Positions 18,692-28,637 of a stretch of DNA of 64,000 bases are shown here, piece by piece (positions within the stretch are counted from its first letter, which is position 1; the number at the start of each line of letters is the position of its first letter). The translations under genes and the position numbers were made by a program. This DNA is from Helicobacter pametensis ATCC 51478 (lineage in GTDB: Bacteria > Campylobacterota > Campylobacteria > Campylobacterales > Helicobacteraceae), in contig NZ_JADE01000009.1 in NCBI RefSeq assembly GCF_000518225.1, positions 1 to 64,000 of the forward strand. The letters run 5' to 3'. The notes beneath the pieces were generated by a model. It was given only the letters and a program-made list of their open reading frames with translations. It did no database searches and had not been told where the DNA came from.

Positions 18692-19834
18692 TTGTTTAAG
18701 GGGATCAAAAAACTTCTTCACTGGAGGGAGTCTAAGCCCAAAGCGACAGATAGCCTAGATGCTGAACTTTATGGTCAGCTCAAATACTTTAGGCTTCCCC
18801 TCCTACTGATTCAAATCTTTCTACTTATCGGAACTCTTGGCTATCTTTGGCTAGAGGATTATTCCTTGATGGATGCCTTTTTCCAAACTGCCTATACTTT
18901 CACAAATACAGGTTTTGGCGCACTCAAAGAGAAAGATTTCGGCCCACTTGCGATTTTATTCACATCTTTTATTATGTTTGCTGGAGCTGGGGTGATTGCT
19001 TTTAGCGTTGCGACAGTGGTTAGCATTCTCAATAATGGAACACTGATTCAACTCATCAAGGAGAGAAAAATGGTTCAAAAAATTGTCAGACTCAAAAAGC
19101 ACTATGTCGTCTGCTATCACAATGAATACACCATCGAACTATCCAAAAAATTTCGTGAAGCTCAAATCCCCTTTGTAGTTGTAGATAATAGCCCCAACTT
19201 TGAAGAAGAGGCCAAAAAACACAAATATCCCTACTACATCATCGGTGATCCCCACACAGATAGCGTCATCGCCAAAACTCATCTAGCAAGCGCTAGGGGT
19301 ATCGTGGCATTTTCTAAAACTTCAGCAGACAATATCGCACTGATCGCCTCAGCCCGACTTTTTGAAAAAGAAATTGGAAGACGCGCCTACTACATCATCG
19401 CAAGTGCATATACTCAAGAGGATGTAGAGAGGCTAAAAAAGCTCGGTGCTAATGCTGTGGTTTCACCTACAGATTTGATGGCTCAACGCGTCAGTGCGAT
19501 GGCTGTGCGCCCTGATATGGAAAATCTTCTTGAACAATTTGCATACAAAAAAGACACATTGCTAGATCTTGAAGAAGTGGTAGTGCCCAAATACAGCTGG
19601 GTTGTACTCAAAAAACTCAAAGATGCCAATTTTAGATCTCTCACGCGCGTCTCAATCGTTGGGATCACCCAAAAAGATGGCAAATACATCACCATGCCCA
19701 CAGGCGAGATGATCATCCCAAGCGAATCTAAACTTCTAATGATTGGGACAAGTGAGGGCATTAGAGAAACCAAAAAGCTCATCATGTCAAGAAACAAACC
19801 AGCAAAACTCACCAAACTCACAAAGGACAAATGA
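18692..19834 (+). CDS. Potassium channel with RCK/TrkA-N regulatory domain
   Basis: A 380-residue protein. Two membrane helices (about residues 32-55 and 85-115) flank a pore loop whose filter region reads [10 protein letters not shown], so the signature is TGFG rather than TVGYG. A cytoplasmic RCK (TrkA-N) domain starts near 134 ([14 protein letters not shown]) and lacks the usual GxGxxG glycines, followed by a TrkA-C domain near 290-370. It corresponds to HP0490, the H. pylori potassium channel needed for colonisation. Start is TTG at 18692, with AAGG upstream; no ATG fits. Confidence 0.85.
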   Translation: MFKGIKKLLHWRESKPKATDSLDAELYGQLKYFRLPLLLIQIFLLIGTLGYLWLEDYSLMDAFFQTAYTFTNTGFGALKEKDFGPLAILFTSFIMFAGAGVIAFSVATVVSILNNGTLIQLIKERKMVQKIVRLKKHYVVCYHNEYTIELSKKFREAQIPFVVVDNSPNFEEEAKKHKYPYYIIGDPHTDSVIAKTHLASARGIVAFSKTSADNIALIASARLFEKEIGRRAYYIIASAYTQEDVERLKKLGANAVVSPTDLMAQRVSAMAVRPDMENLLEQFAYKKDTLLDLEEVVVPKYSWVVLKKLKDANFRSLTRVSIVGITQKDGKYITMPTGEMIIPSESKLLMIGTSEGIRETKKLIMSRNKPAKLTKLTKDK

Positions 19835-21039
19835 TGAAAACTTACTCAATCTATCCAATTCATGGAGGAATTTGTGCGCCAGAAGGATTTTTTGCTGATG
19901 GAATCAGTGCTGGATTCAAACCCAATCAAGCCCTTGATGTTGCCTTTTTATACATGGATCCTCCAACTTTGCCCTATGCCGTTTTTACCACCAATCGCTT
20001 CCAAGCCGCTCCGATTCAATACTTCAAACGCAATCTAGAAGGGAAAAAAAGTAACTTTGTCCTCATCAACACCAAAAATGCCAATGCACTCACAGGTGAA
20101 GCTGGAATCCAAGATATCACTCAAGTCATGGAAGCACTCAAGCAACGCTTTCCAACTATTCAAAATCCCATCCCCTCAAGCACAGGAGTGATCGGAGTAA
20201 GACTTGACACCCAAAAACTCATCCAAGCCTTTGATTCTTTTGATCTCTCTCAAAGAAGTATCCAATCAGCACATCGCGCCAGTCAAGCGATCCGCACAAC
20301 AGACTCATTTGAAAAAGAGATTGCCTTAAAGATTGTTTTGGAGGATGGTCAGACTTTTCATATTGGAGCGATGGCAAAAGGAGCAGGGATGATCGAACCT
20401 GCAATGGCAACGATGCTTTGTTTTATCACAACAGATGCACTCATCCCCCAACACGACCTTGAAGAGCTTCTCAACAAACATCTCCATACCACATTCAACG
20501 CAATCAGTGTGGATGGAGATACAAGCACCAATGATTCTGTCTTCATATTTGCTAATGGCAAAAGTCAAGCTTATGATAAAAGTGCTTTTGATCAAGCCCT
20601 AGGCATGGTGATGAAAAAACTTGCACTTGATATCGTTCGAGATGGCGAGGGAGCAAGCAAACTTGTAGCTTTCAAAATCAAAGGAGCCAAAAACCAAGAA
20701 GAAGCGATCAGAGCAAGTAAGGCGCTTGCCAACTCACTCTTGGTCAAAACAGCTCTCTTTGGTTGTGATCCAAACTGGGGCAGGATCGCCTCAACAATCG
20801 GTTCATGTGGTGTAGAGGCCCATGAAAATAGGCTTAAAATTTTCATTGAAAATCTCTGTATTTTTGATTGTGGTCAGATTCTCTTCACCCAAGAGATTGA
20901 GCAAAAAGCTTCCAAATTGATGCAAACTGATAGTTTTTCTATCACTTGTGATCTAGGCGTTGGAGATGGAGCATTCACCTCTTATGCTTGTGACTTGGGA
21001 TACAAATATGTAGAAATCAACTCAGACTATCGCAGTTAG
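19834..21039 (+). CDS. argJ: Bifunctional glutamate N-acetyltransferase / amino-acid acetyltransferase
   Basis: A 401-residue ornithine acetyltransferase. The self-cleavage region [15 protein letters not shown] lies near residue 185; the Thr of ATML becomes the nucleophile of the beta chain. It moves acetyl groups from N-acetylornithine to glutamate in the cyclic arginine pathway. Tandem ATGs at 19831 and 19834 are both possible; the second has better spacing to AAAGGA. It overlaps the channel gene's stop. H. pylori lacks arginine synthesis, so this marks a difference from that species. Confidence 0.93.
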   Translation: MKTYSIYPIHGGICAPEGFFADGISAGFKPNQALDVAFLYMDPPTLPYAVFTTNRFQAAPIQYFKRNLEGKKSNFVLINTKNANALTGEAGIQDITQVMEALKQRFPTIQNPIPSSTGVIGVRLDTQKLIQAFDSFDLSQRSIQSAHRASQAIRTTDSFEKEIALKIVLEDGQTFHIGAMAKGAGMIEPAMATMLCFITTDALIPQHDLEELLNKHLHTTFNAISVDGDTSTNDSVFIFANGKSQAYDKSAFDQALGMVMKKLALDIVRDGEGASKLVAFKIKGAKNQEEAIRASKALANSLLVKTALFGCDPNWGRIASTIGSCGVEAHENRLKIFIENLCIFDCGQILFTQEIEQKASKLMQTDSFSITCDLGVGDGAFTSYACDLGYKYVEINSDYRS

Positions 21040-21123
21040 ATTTAATTTGTTTGCAAAGAATTATTTCTGAAGTATTCGAAAATCGTGGCACTATTCTAGA
21101 ACACTTCAAACAAAGGAGAAAAA

Positions 21124-21342
21124 ATGCTACATGAATACCGCGAGGAAATCTCTCAGCTCAAGCAGTCCAACGCCCACTTCGCCAAAATTTTTGCCGAACA
21201 CAACGCTCTAGATCAGAAGATTCAAAATATGGAATCAGGAATTGAAGTAGGATCCAATACAACCATTGATGAACTCAAAAGGGAAAAACTACGCCTCAAA
21301 GATGAAATCTACACCATGATCAGAAATTTTCAAAATACATAA
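21124..21342 (+). CDS. DUF465/YdcH-family small coiled-coil protein
   Basis: A 72-residue helical protein: MLHEYREEISQLKQS at the start and IDELKREKLRLKDEIYTMI at the end, the pattern of the DUF465 (YdcH) family. Function is unknown. ATG follows AAAGGAG. It stands alone between argJ and metG, followed by a hairpin. Confidence 0.85.
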   Translation: MLHEYREEISQLKQSNAHFAKIFAEHNALDQKIQNMESGIEVGSNTTIDELKREKLRLKDEIYTMIRNFQNT

Positions 21343-21348
21343 CACCCA

Positions 21349-21384
21349 AAGATTCTCCACACCTCTCTTTGGTGGGGGAATCTT
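21349..21384 (+). terminator. Hairpin, probable terminator after the DUF465 gene
   Basis: AAGATTC (21349-21355) pairs with GAATCTT (21378-21384), and inner CACC pairs with GGTG, giving a long stem with a short loop (TCTCTTT) and one internal mismatch. No U-tract follows (CTTAAATCC), so it may be a weak or factor-assisted terminator, or an mRNA-stabilising hairpin. Confidence 0.5.
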
Positions 21385-21461
21385 CTTAAATCCCCTTAGT
21401 TTAGATTTTACAAAACCCATCGAGCCTGCTAAAATTTCAAAAGCTTGATTAAGGATAGAAA

Positions 21462-23342
21462 ATGAAAAAATACATCACAACCCCAATCTATTATGTCAAT
21501 GATGTCCCCCATATCGGACATGCCTATACTACGATCATTGCAGATTTTTTAAAAAAATTTTACACCCTAGAGGGTAATGAAACCTTTTTGCTCACAGGCA
21601 CAGATGAGCATGGACAAAAGATTGAACAATCTGCCAAAGCCAAAGGCAAAACACCTATGCAATATGCCACAGAGATCAGTCAAAGCTTCAAATCCCTATG
21701 GGATAAGATGGAAATCTCTTATGATCATTTTTTGCGCACAACTGATCCTCACCATATCCAAGCTGTGCAAAAAGCCTTTGTCAAAATGCAAGAAAAAGGA
21801 GATATCTATCTTGGCGAATACGAAGGGCATTACTGCATTAGCTGTGAAAGCTTCTTTACTCCAACACAACTCAAAGAAAATGGAGGATGTCCAGATTGTG
21901 GGAAACCAACTCAAATCATCAAGGAAGAAAGCTACTTCTTTGCACTCTCCAAATATCAAGATCAGCTTCTCAAATGGTATGAAAGCAATCCCATCCTCCC
22001 CTCATATCGCCAAAATGAAGTGATCGCATTTGTATCACAAGGTCTCAACGATCTCTCCATCACTCGCACCACATTTGAGTGGGGGATCCCCATCCCATCT
22101 CAAAAAGATGATCAAAAGCATATTATTTATGTTTGGCTTGATGCATTGATGAATTATGTCAGTGCTTTGGGATATGGGCAAGATGGAGCACAAATGAGCT
22201 TCTGGGAAGAGGCAATCCACTTAGTTGGAAAAGATATTTTGCGATTCCATGCCATTTATTGGCCAGCATTTTTGCTCAGTCTTGAGCTCCCACTCCCTCA
22301 AAAAATCTATGCCCACGGATGGTGGCTCAATGAAGGACAAAAAATGAGCAAAAGCATCGGCAATGTCATCGATCCACAGGCGATGATTGCTGAATTTGGC
22401 AATGATCTTTTTAGATATTTCTTGCTTAGAGAAGTTCCTTTTGGACAAGATGGAGATTTTAGCCATACTTCTTTGATCGATCGCTCCAACTCAGAGCTTA
22501 GCAATGATCTAGGAAATCTTCTCAATCGTGTTGTTGGAATGAGTGAGAAGTATTTTGCACTCCAGCTCTACACAGAATCATTGCAAGAATTTTTTGCTCA
22601 AGAACTAGAAAATATCAATCAAATCATCCACTCTGCCCTCCAAGAAATCCCTCAAGCACGATTCCATCGCTATCTTGAGGAGGTATGGAGACTCTTTGCC
22701 TTAGGCAATGAACTCATCAGCAAATATGAACCTTGGAATCTCCAAAAAAATGGTGAGGAGAACAAAACACAAGCTCTACTCGTGCTTCTTTGCAATATCC
22801 TCTATAAAGGAGCAACACTCATCTATCCAGCCATCCCTCAAAGTGCTCAAAAAATTGTCCAAGCACTAGGCAAAGATTTGGGAGATCTAAGCAGTATTAA
22901 AACGCATTATTTCAATGGATTCCAACTTACTAAAACAGATCCCCTATTCCCCAAAATCCAAAAGCCTGAACCCAAGATGCCACCATCTTCAAGCCAAGTC
23001 AAACAAGAAGAAACATCTCTAATCAAAATCGATGACTTTTTTCTCTCAGATTTAAGGGTAGGAGAGGTCATAGAAGCCAAAAGGGTGGAGGGGAGTGATA
23101 AGCTTCTATGTTTTCAGATTGATTTGGGAGAGGGGCGATTGCGTCAGATCATTTCTGGGATCGCCAAATATTATGATCCACAAGATTTGATTGGGACACA
23201 GGTTTGTGTCGTTGCCAATCTCAAGCCTGCAAAACTTATGGGTATGATCAGTGAGGGAATGATCCTATCTGTCAAAGATGATGAAGGATTGAAACTCATC
23301 GTTCCACAAAGCAAGAAAAAAAATGGAAGCAAAATTGGCTAA
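21462..23342 (+). CDS. metG: Methionyl-tRNA synthetase
   Basis: A 626-residue class I synthetase. HIGH motif HIGHAY near residue 19, zinc-binding region with CISCESFFTP and GCPDCGKP near 127-147, and KMSKSIG near 297. A C-terminal Trbp111-like tRNA-binding domain (DLRVGEVIEAKRVEGSDKLL) spans about 525-620. It charges tRNA-Met for initiation and elongation. The gene leads a run matching HP0417-HP0420. Confidence 0.97.
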   Translation: MKKYITTPIYYVNDVPHIGHAYTTIIADFLKKFYTLEGNETFLLTGTDEHGQKIEQSAKAKGKTPMQYATEISQSFKSLWDKMEISYDHFLRTTDPHHIQAVQKAFVKMQEKGDIYLGEYEGHYCISCESFFTPTQLKENGGCPDCGKPTQIIKEESYFFALSKYQDQLLKWYESNPILPSYRQNEVIAFVSQGLNDLSITRTTFEWGIPIPSQKDDQKHIIYVWLDALMNYVSALGYGQDGAQMSFWEEAIHLVGKDILRFHAIYWPAFLLSLELPLPQKIYAHGWWLNEGQKMSKSIGNVIDPQAMIAEFGNDLFRYFLLREVPFGQDGDFSHTSLIDRSNSELSNDLGNLLNRVVGMSEKYFALQLYTESLQEFFAQELENINQIIHSALQEIPQARFHRYLEEVWRLFALGNELISKYEPWNLQKNGEENKTQALLVLLCNILYKGATLIYPAIPQSAQKIVQALGKDLGDLSSIKTHYFNGFQLTKTDPLFPKIQKPEPKMPPSSSQVKQEETSLIKIDDFFLSDLRVGEVIEAKRVEGSDKLLCFQIDLGEGRLRQIISGIAKYYDPQDLIGTQVCVVANLKPAKLMGMISEGMILSVKDDEGLKLIVPQSKKKNGSKIG

Positions 23343-23354
23343 GGAGCGCAAGAT

Positions 23355-24347
23355 TTGAGAGTCAATGCAGTCGCAGAGATTGTCAATGGCAATCTCCTCA
23401 ATCAGCCCCCAATCTCTCACTTTGAGAATATCACAACACAAATCACTCATGTCATGCGTGGCACTCTCTTTATCTGCACCAAAGAGAGCGATGCGAGAGA
23501 AGCCATCATGCTTGGAGCTTATGGAATCCTCTTTGAAGATGGAGATCTACAAGTCATTGATGAGGAATGTGCATGGATTAAGGTAGATTCTCTGCAAGAT
23601 GCGATCACGCGCCTCATTCGATACAAGCTTCTCTCGCGCAATATTTCAGTAATTTATCTCAAAAACATTGAGTATGAAATCGCCAAAGAAATCACCACAG
23701 ATCCGACACTAGACTTCTTGCAGGGTGGCTATAGCGATTTTTTGGAATCCACTCAAAAACAAGGGATTCAAAAAATCATCACCAACAACACAGCTCTTTT
23801 GGAAGTTCCTCTAGAATTCACTAGAAGCATTCTTCCAGACAATGAACCCTTCAAGATTATTTCATGCACATTATTTGATAGCAAAATCTATTTTGATTCC
23901 AAGCGCTATACCCTCTCACTCCCTAGCATATTCCTAGGCTATCTCTCCTCAGTCATCACACTTTTTCTCAATGAAGGAATCTACTTCTCGCTCGAATATT
24001 TCAAAAGCATCCCCTATCTCAAACCCATCTTCATCGCAGCCAATAATCTTCTCTGCCCCCATGGCCAAAGTGGCCGTGTTTTGCTCGCAGAAGAACAACA
24101 AGAACACTTTAGATTTTATGCAAGCTATCTTCAGGAAAATGCCAAATGGGCCAAGATCGCCTTCTTCGTCCCACAATCCAAAATCTTCCTCTTCCCTGAT
24201 GCCCTAAGCTATACCGATTCTGATTCGCTCTTTGAAGCAATCAAAAACACAAAATTCAACTTCGCATTGATTTTGGGCGTCAATAGTGCATTTTTGCTAG
24301 ATCATTTGCAAAACTCTGCAATAGAGTCGAGCCTTTTTGATGACTAA
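23355..24347 (+). CDS. HP0418-like conserved protein with MurF-like N-terminus
   Basis: A 330-residue protein of unknown function, at the same position as HP0418 in H. pylori. Its first 80 residues (ITTQITHVMRGTLFICTKES, AIMLGAYGILFEDGDLQV) resemble the N-terminal domain of Mur ligases (DSRxVxPGDLFVALKG and A...GA..V), but I see no ATP-binding GTxGKT motif. The relation is therefore to the UDP-binding domain at best. TTG start at 23355 has AAGGAG upstream. The 3' end overlaps cmoB by 8 bp. Confidence 0.7.
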   Translation: MRVNAVAEIVNGNLLNQPPISHFENITTQITHVMRGTLFICTKESDAREAIMLGAYGILFEDGDLQVIDEECAWIKVDSLQDAITRLIRYKLLSRNISVIYLKNIEYEIAKEITTDPTLDFLQGGYSDFLESTQKQGIQKIITNNTALLEVPLEFTRSILPDNEPFKIISCTLFDSKIYFDSKRYTLSLPSIFLGYLSSVITLFLNEGIYFSLEYFKSIPYLKPIFIAANNLLCPHGQSGRVLLAEEQQEHFRFYASYLQENAKWAKIAFFVPQSKIFLFPDALSYTDSDSLFEAIKNTKFNFALILGVNSAFLLDHLQNSAIESSLFDD

Positions 24348-25224
24348 ACAACAGCTTCAAAAACTTCAAGCCAAAAATATCGCTCCCCTCCTTAAGCGCA
24401 TCTCTTCACTTCCCAAAATAGATGCCAAGATTTTCTTTGAGGATAGCATCAAGATCCTTTATTCTCATCCCACTTCTCAAATAGAAGATGAAATCTACAC
24501 TCTTGCCAAAGATCTCAAGCCTTGGCGCAAGGGGCCTTTTCACATTGGGAATTTACACATTGATAGTGAATGGCAAAGTTTCAAAAAATTTGACCTCATC
24601 GCCCCTCATCTCAATATCCAAGACAAAGATGTCGCAGACATTGGATGCAACAATGGATACTATATGTTCAAAATGCTTCCACTCTCACCCAAAAGCATCA
24701 CAGGCTTTGATCCCTCTGCACTTTTTAAATGCCAGTTTGATTTCATCAATCATTTCATACAAAGCAAAATCCGATACGAACTCCTTGGGGTCGAGGATCT
24801 AGCAAATTATGGAGCTACTTTTGATGTGATTTTGTGTATGGGTGTTTTATATCACAGGACAGATCCCATCACAACACTCAAACACCTCTCAAAATCTCTC
24901 AACAAAGAGGGTGAAGTCATACTTGATACACTGATCTTAGACTCTCAAGAAGAGATCGTTCTATGTCCTCCAAAAAGTTATGCCAAAATGAGCAATGCCT
25001 ATTTCATCCCAAGTATTCATGCCTTGCGTGGATGGTGTGAGCGTGCTGGATTTGATAGTTTTGAATGCCTTGCTACAATCCCCACAGACACACAAGAACA
25101 AAGAAAAACGGATTGGATTGATAGCCTAAGCTTGGAAGATTTTCTAGATCCTCTAGATTCTTGCAAAACTATTGAGGGTTATCCAGCCCCCATCAGAGGA
25201 TATTTCAAACTAAAGAGGAGATAA
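24340..25224 (+). CDS. cmoB: tRNA U34 carboxymethyltransferase CmoB
   Basis: A 294-residue SAM-dependent enzyme. The SAM site is VADIGCNNGYYMFKML near residue 104, preceded by the CmoB-type KPWRKGPFHI and SEWQSFKKFD. It transfers a carboxymethyl group from carboxy-SAM to 5-hydroxyuridine at tRNA position 34, widening wobble reading. CmoA is not in the window. The gene overlaps the HP0418-like gene and matches HP0419. Confidence 0.92.
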   Translation: MTKQQLQKLQAKNIAPLLKRISSLPKIDAKIFFEDSIKILYSHPTSQIEDEIYTLAKDLKPWRKGPFHIGNLHIDSEWQSFKKFDLIAPHLNIQDKDVADIGCNNGYYMFKMLPLSPKSITGFDPSALFKCQFDFINHFIQSKIRYELLGVEDLANYGATFDVILCMGVLYHRTDPITTLKHLSKSLNKEGEVILDTLILDSQEEIVLCPPKSYAKMSNAYFIPSIHALRGWCERAGFDSFECLATIPTDTQEQRKTDWIDSLSLEDFLDPLDSCKTIEGYPAPIRGYFKLKRR

Positions 25225-25225
25225 A

Positions 25226-25651
25226 ATGGAAGATATTTTGGAGCAACACAATCTTGAACTCTCAGTATGCAATGCACTCAAACCTGATCTTTGTGGAAGG
25301 ATTGCCAAACTCACAGAGGAAGAAGCGATCATTATTTTCAATCCAACAAAGCAAATGATCAGCGATGAAAGCAATCTTATCCACTCTGGCTTCATCTTTA
25401 GTGCTGCCAATTACGCAGCCATGTGCTTGGTCAATCAACCCAATGCCCTCACCATCAAATCAGAAGTCCAATTCCTTGCACCCATCGAGTTTGAGCAAGA
25501 AATCATCTTCCTTGCCACAATCAAACAATCCAATAATAGAAAATATGAAATTTTTGTCAAAGGAACCTTGCTAGATATCAAAATTTTTGAAGCGCTCTTT
25601 CATATCTCTCTTTTTGATAAACAACTTTTCAGACTCAATTTCAAAGAATAA
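25226..25651 (+). CDS. Hotdog-fold thioesterase-like protein
   Basis: A 141-residue protein with the hotdog thioesterase pattern: DESNLIHSGFIFSAANYAAM in the middle (helix with an acidic residue and His/Ser) and EVQFLAPIEFEQEIIFLATI after it. The substrate is unknown. It starts one base after the cmoB stop (AGGAG upstream) and matches HP0420 in position. Confidence 0.75.
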   Translation: MEDILEQHNLELSVCNALKPDLCGRIAKLTEEEAIIIFNPTKQMISDESNLIHSGFIFSAANYAAMCLVNQPNALTIKSEVQFLAPIEFEQEIIFLATIKQSNNRKYEIFVKGTLLDIKIFEALFHISLFDKQLFRLNFKE

Positions 25652-25658
25652 AAACAGC

Positions 25659-25733
25659 GATTCTGACACTAAAAAGTTATTCCCCCATTCTCTCTTCTTA
25701 AAACTGTAACCTTTTGTGCAGTTGTTCAGAATC
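25659..25733. promoter_or_regulatory. Inverted repeats ahead of aspA
   Basis: GATTCTGA (25659-25666) and TCAGAATC (25726-25733) are perfect complements 59 bases apart. Inside them AACTG (702-706 of the 25-kb block, i.e. 25702-25706) pairs with CAGTT (25719-25723). They lie in the 166-bp gap between the thioesterase gene and aspA. They could end the upstream transcript or control aspA-dcuA. Confidence 0.3.
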
Positions 25734-25817
25734 TCAAGAACAAAACACACCACTTCTTTTGGATTTCAAAAAAGAACGCTCTAGTATTCGAGTGCAAATC
25801 AAAACAAGGAGCAAAAA

Positions 25818-27239
25818 ATGAAAAGAGTCGAACACGATTTCCTAGGGGATTTGGAGATTTCTGAAGATGTGTATTATGGTGTGCAAACCTATCGGGCACT
25901 AGAAAACTTCAATATCTCTCATGATAAGTTGAAAAATTTTCCAAACTTTATCGTTGCCCTAGCCCAAGTCAAAAAAGCCGCAGCCCTTGCCAACAATGAA
26001 CTTGGTCTTCTAAGCAGTGAGCTCAAAGATCATATCTGCCGAGCTTGCGATCTTGTGATGAGTGGCAAATATAATGATCAATTTGTCGTTGATATGATTC
26101 AAGGAGGTGCTGGCACAAGCACCAATATGAATGCAAATGAAGTCATCGCCAATATCGCGCTTGAACTCATGGGGCACAAAAAAGGAGAATATCAATACTG
26201 TCACCCCAATGATCATGTCAATCTAAGTCAATCAACCAATGATGCTTATCCCACAGCAATGAGAATCGCAATCTATGACAAACTTACGCAACTTGCAGAA
26301 ACTATGAAATTCTTACAAGCTTCATATGATCGCAAGGCTGAAGAATTCAAAGACATCCTTAAGATGGGACGAACACAGCTTCAAGATGCTGTTCCGATGA
26401 CTCTTGGAGCGGAGTTTAAGACATTTTCGATCATGATGGGTGAGGATATTGATCGAGTTCTTGAGGCAAGAAACCTGATTCGGGAGATGAATCTAGGAGG
26501 GACAGCGATTGGAACAGGGATGAATTCTCACCCAGAATATGCAAAGGTCGTTGAGCAAAAACTCCAAGAAGTCACAGGCAAGCCATTTATTACAGCAGGA
26601 AACCTCATTGAAGCAACACAAGATAATGGTGCTTATGTCCAAGTCAGTGGTGTGCTTAAGCGTGTCGCAGTCAAACTCTCCAAAGTGTGCAATGATCTAA
26701 GACTCCTCAGTTCTGGTCCAAGAGCAGGGATTGGTGAGATTTCACTCCCCAAAATGCAACCTGGAAGCTCTATCATGCCTGGAAAAGTCAATCCCGTGAT
26801 TCCAGAAGTCGTCAATCAAGTGTGTTTTATGGTGATTGGAAATGATGTCACTGTTTCTTTTGCCGCAGAAGCTGGACAACTCCAACTCAATGTGATGGAG
26901 CCTGTTTTGGCTTATGCACTCTTTAATTCAATGGAAATGCTCGATAAGGCTATGAAAACTTTGGCGGATAAATGTATTGATGGAATCACTGCCAATGAGG
27001 AAGTATGTCGAAACTATGTGTTTGGATCTATTGGAATTGTCACAGCACTCAATCCCTATATTGGCTATGAGAATTCTGCCTCAATTGCCAAAGAAGCTCT
27101 TCAAACTGGAAAAGGAGTGAGAGAGATCGCGCTAGAGAGAGGCTTGCTCACCCAAGCTCAGCTAGATGAGATTTTTAAACCCGAAAATATGTTGAAACCT
27201 CATATGACTAGTGAAGACAAACAGAAAATGCAAAAATAA
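25818..27239 (+). CDS. aspA: Aspartate ammonia-lyase
   Basis: A 473-residue enzyme of the fumarase/aspartase superfamily, converting L-aspartate to fumarate and ammonia in the cytoplasm. The signature [15 protein letters not shown] lies near residue 317, and [15 protein letters not shown] near 136. The N-terminus ([20 protein letters not shown]) is that of aspartase rather than fumarase. It has its own upstream region with AAGGAG and is followed by dcuA, a pair that feeds fumarate respiration. Confidence 0.96.
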   Translation: MKRVEHDFLGDLEISEDVYYGVQTYRALENFNISHDKLKNFPNFIVALAQVKKAAALANNELGLLSSELKDHICRACDLVMSGKYNDQFVVDMIQGGAGTSTNMNANEVIANIALELMGHKKGEYQYCHPNDHVNLSQSTNDAYPTAMRIAIYDKLTQLAETMKFLQASYDRKAEEFKDILKMGRTQLQDAVPMTLGAEFKTFSIMMGEDIDRVLEARNLIREMNLGGTAIGTGMNSHPEYAKVVEQKLQEVTGKPFITAGNLIEATQDNGAYVQVSGVLKRVAVKLSKVCNDLRLLSSGPRAGIGEISLPKMQPGSSIMPGKVNPVIPEVVNQVCFMVIGNDVTVSFAAEAGQLQLNVMEPVLAYALFNSMEMLDKAMKTLADKCIDGITANEEVCRNYVFGSIGIVTALNPYIGYENSASIAKEALQTGKGVREIALERGLLTQAQLDEIFKPENMLKPHMTSEDKQKMQK

Positions 27240-27264
27240 CTCAAAGCAATCATAAGGAGAGAAT

Positions 27265-28593
27265 ATGTTGGCTTTGGAAATCGTCATTTTACTTGGCGCC
27301 ATCTTTATTGGCGTCAAAATGGGTGGGATTGGAATCGGATATGCTGGTGGGATTGGTGTTGTCATTTTGACGCTTGGACTTGGCTTGAAGCCTGGAAGCA
27401 TACCAACGGATGTGATTTTGATCATCGCATCTGTGATTGCTGCAATCTCTGCGATGCAAGTTGCTGGAGGGATGGATTATCTTGTTGATATCGCAGAGCG
27501 AATCTTGCGCAAGAATCCAAAATACATCAATTATCTTGCCCCCCTCATCACCTACACTCTCACCGTCTTTGCTGGGACAGGACACACTGCTTTTTCTATG
27601 ATCCCTGTGATTGTAGATGTGGCTAAAAGTGCCAATATCAAACCATCAGTTCCCCTAAGCATCGCCGTGGTCGCCTCACAAATTGCGATCACTGCCTCCC
27701 CCATCTCTGCTGCTGTTGTGTATCTCACAGGAGTTTTGGAGCCTTTGGGAATGCATTATATGAGTCTTCTTGGAATCTGGATTGTGACAACATTTTTGGG
27801 ATGTATGCTCACAGCATTCTTGATGAGTACTTTTAGCTCGCTTGAACTAAGCAAAGACAAGATTTATCAAGAGAGGCTTGCACAAGGCCTAGTCGCCAAA
27901 CCTCAAGATCACTCTAGACGCGAGATCTCTTCAAGCGCAAAACGCTCAGTTTTATTTTTTGGACTTGGGGTGTTGTGCGTAGTTTTATATGCTTGTGCGA
28001 TCTCAGACAATCTCAAGCTCATCTCACCTGTCATTCTTCCAAGAGATGGAGCGATTATGAGCTTTATGCTTGTGGTTGCATCATTGATCGTCTTTTTTTG
28101 CAAGGTCAATCCATCTAAGATTCCCGATTCTAGTGTTTTCAAAAGTGGGATGGTAGCTTGTATCTGTGTGCTTGGAGTGGCATGGCTTGGAGACACATTT
28201 GTCAAAGCCCATATTGAGGGAATCAAAACTTATGCATCTAGTATCGTGACAGATTATCCCTATCTTTTGGCTGTTGGGCTTGCTTTTGGCTCGATGCTTC
28301 TTTATTCCCAAGCAGCAACTGCCAAGGCTCTTATGCCAGCAGTGATCTTGGCACTTGGAATCAGTCCAGAGCATACAGAACATGTGTATATCATCGTTGC
28401 TTCTTTTGCCGCAGTGAGCGCATTGTTCATCCTGCCAACATATCCCACACTCCTAGGCGCTGTCCAAATGGATGACACAGGATCTACAAGGATTGGGAAA
28501 TTTGTCTTCAATCACTCCTTTATGATTCCTGGCATACTAGCCATTGGCTTAAGTGTGGCACTAGGATTTTTGCTCGCTCCCTTGATGCTCTAA
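27265..28593 (+). CDS. dcuA: Anaerobic C4-dicarboxylate transporter DcuA
   Basis: A 442-residue inner-membrane protein with ten or more hydrophobic segments. The N-terminus (VILLGAIFIGVKMGGIGIG) and the segments FAGTGHTAFSMIPVI and ASQIAITASPISAAVV are those of the DcuA/DcuB family. It exchanges aspartate, fumarate and succinate. It lies 25 bp after aspA with AAGGAG ahead of its ATG. Confidence 0.95.
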   Translation: MLALEIVILLGAIFIGVKMGGIGIGYAGGIGVVILTLGLGLKPGSIPTDVILIIASVIAAISAMQVAGGMDYLVDIAERILRKNPKYINYLAPLITYTLTVFAGTGHTAFSMIPVIVDVAKSANIKPSVPLSIAVVASQIAITASPISAAVVYLTGVLEPLGMHYMSLLGIWIVTTFLGCMLTAFLMSTFSSLELSKDKIYQERLAQGLVAKPQDHSRREISSSAKRSVLFFGLGVLCVVLYACAISDNLKLISPVILPRDGAIMSFMLVVASLIVFFCKVNPSKIPDSSVFKSGMVACICVLGVAWLGDTFVKAHIEGIKTYASSIVTDYPYLLAVGLAFGSMLLYSQAATAKALMPAVILALGISPEHTEHVYIIVASFAAVSALFILPTYPTLLGAVQMDDTGSTRIGKFVFNHSFMIPGILAIGLSVALGFLLAPLML

Positions 28594-28637
28594 GGAATCC
28601 AAAAAGAAAAATAAAATGGGGGAAAGGGAGTGGGGAT

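Noticed and set aside
21040-21123. TGGCAC at about 21090 as a sigma-54 promoter for the DUF465 gene
   Set aside because: The GC expected 10 bases after GG is GA, so the -12 element is absent.
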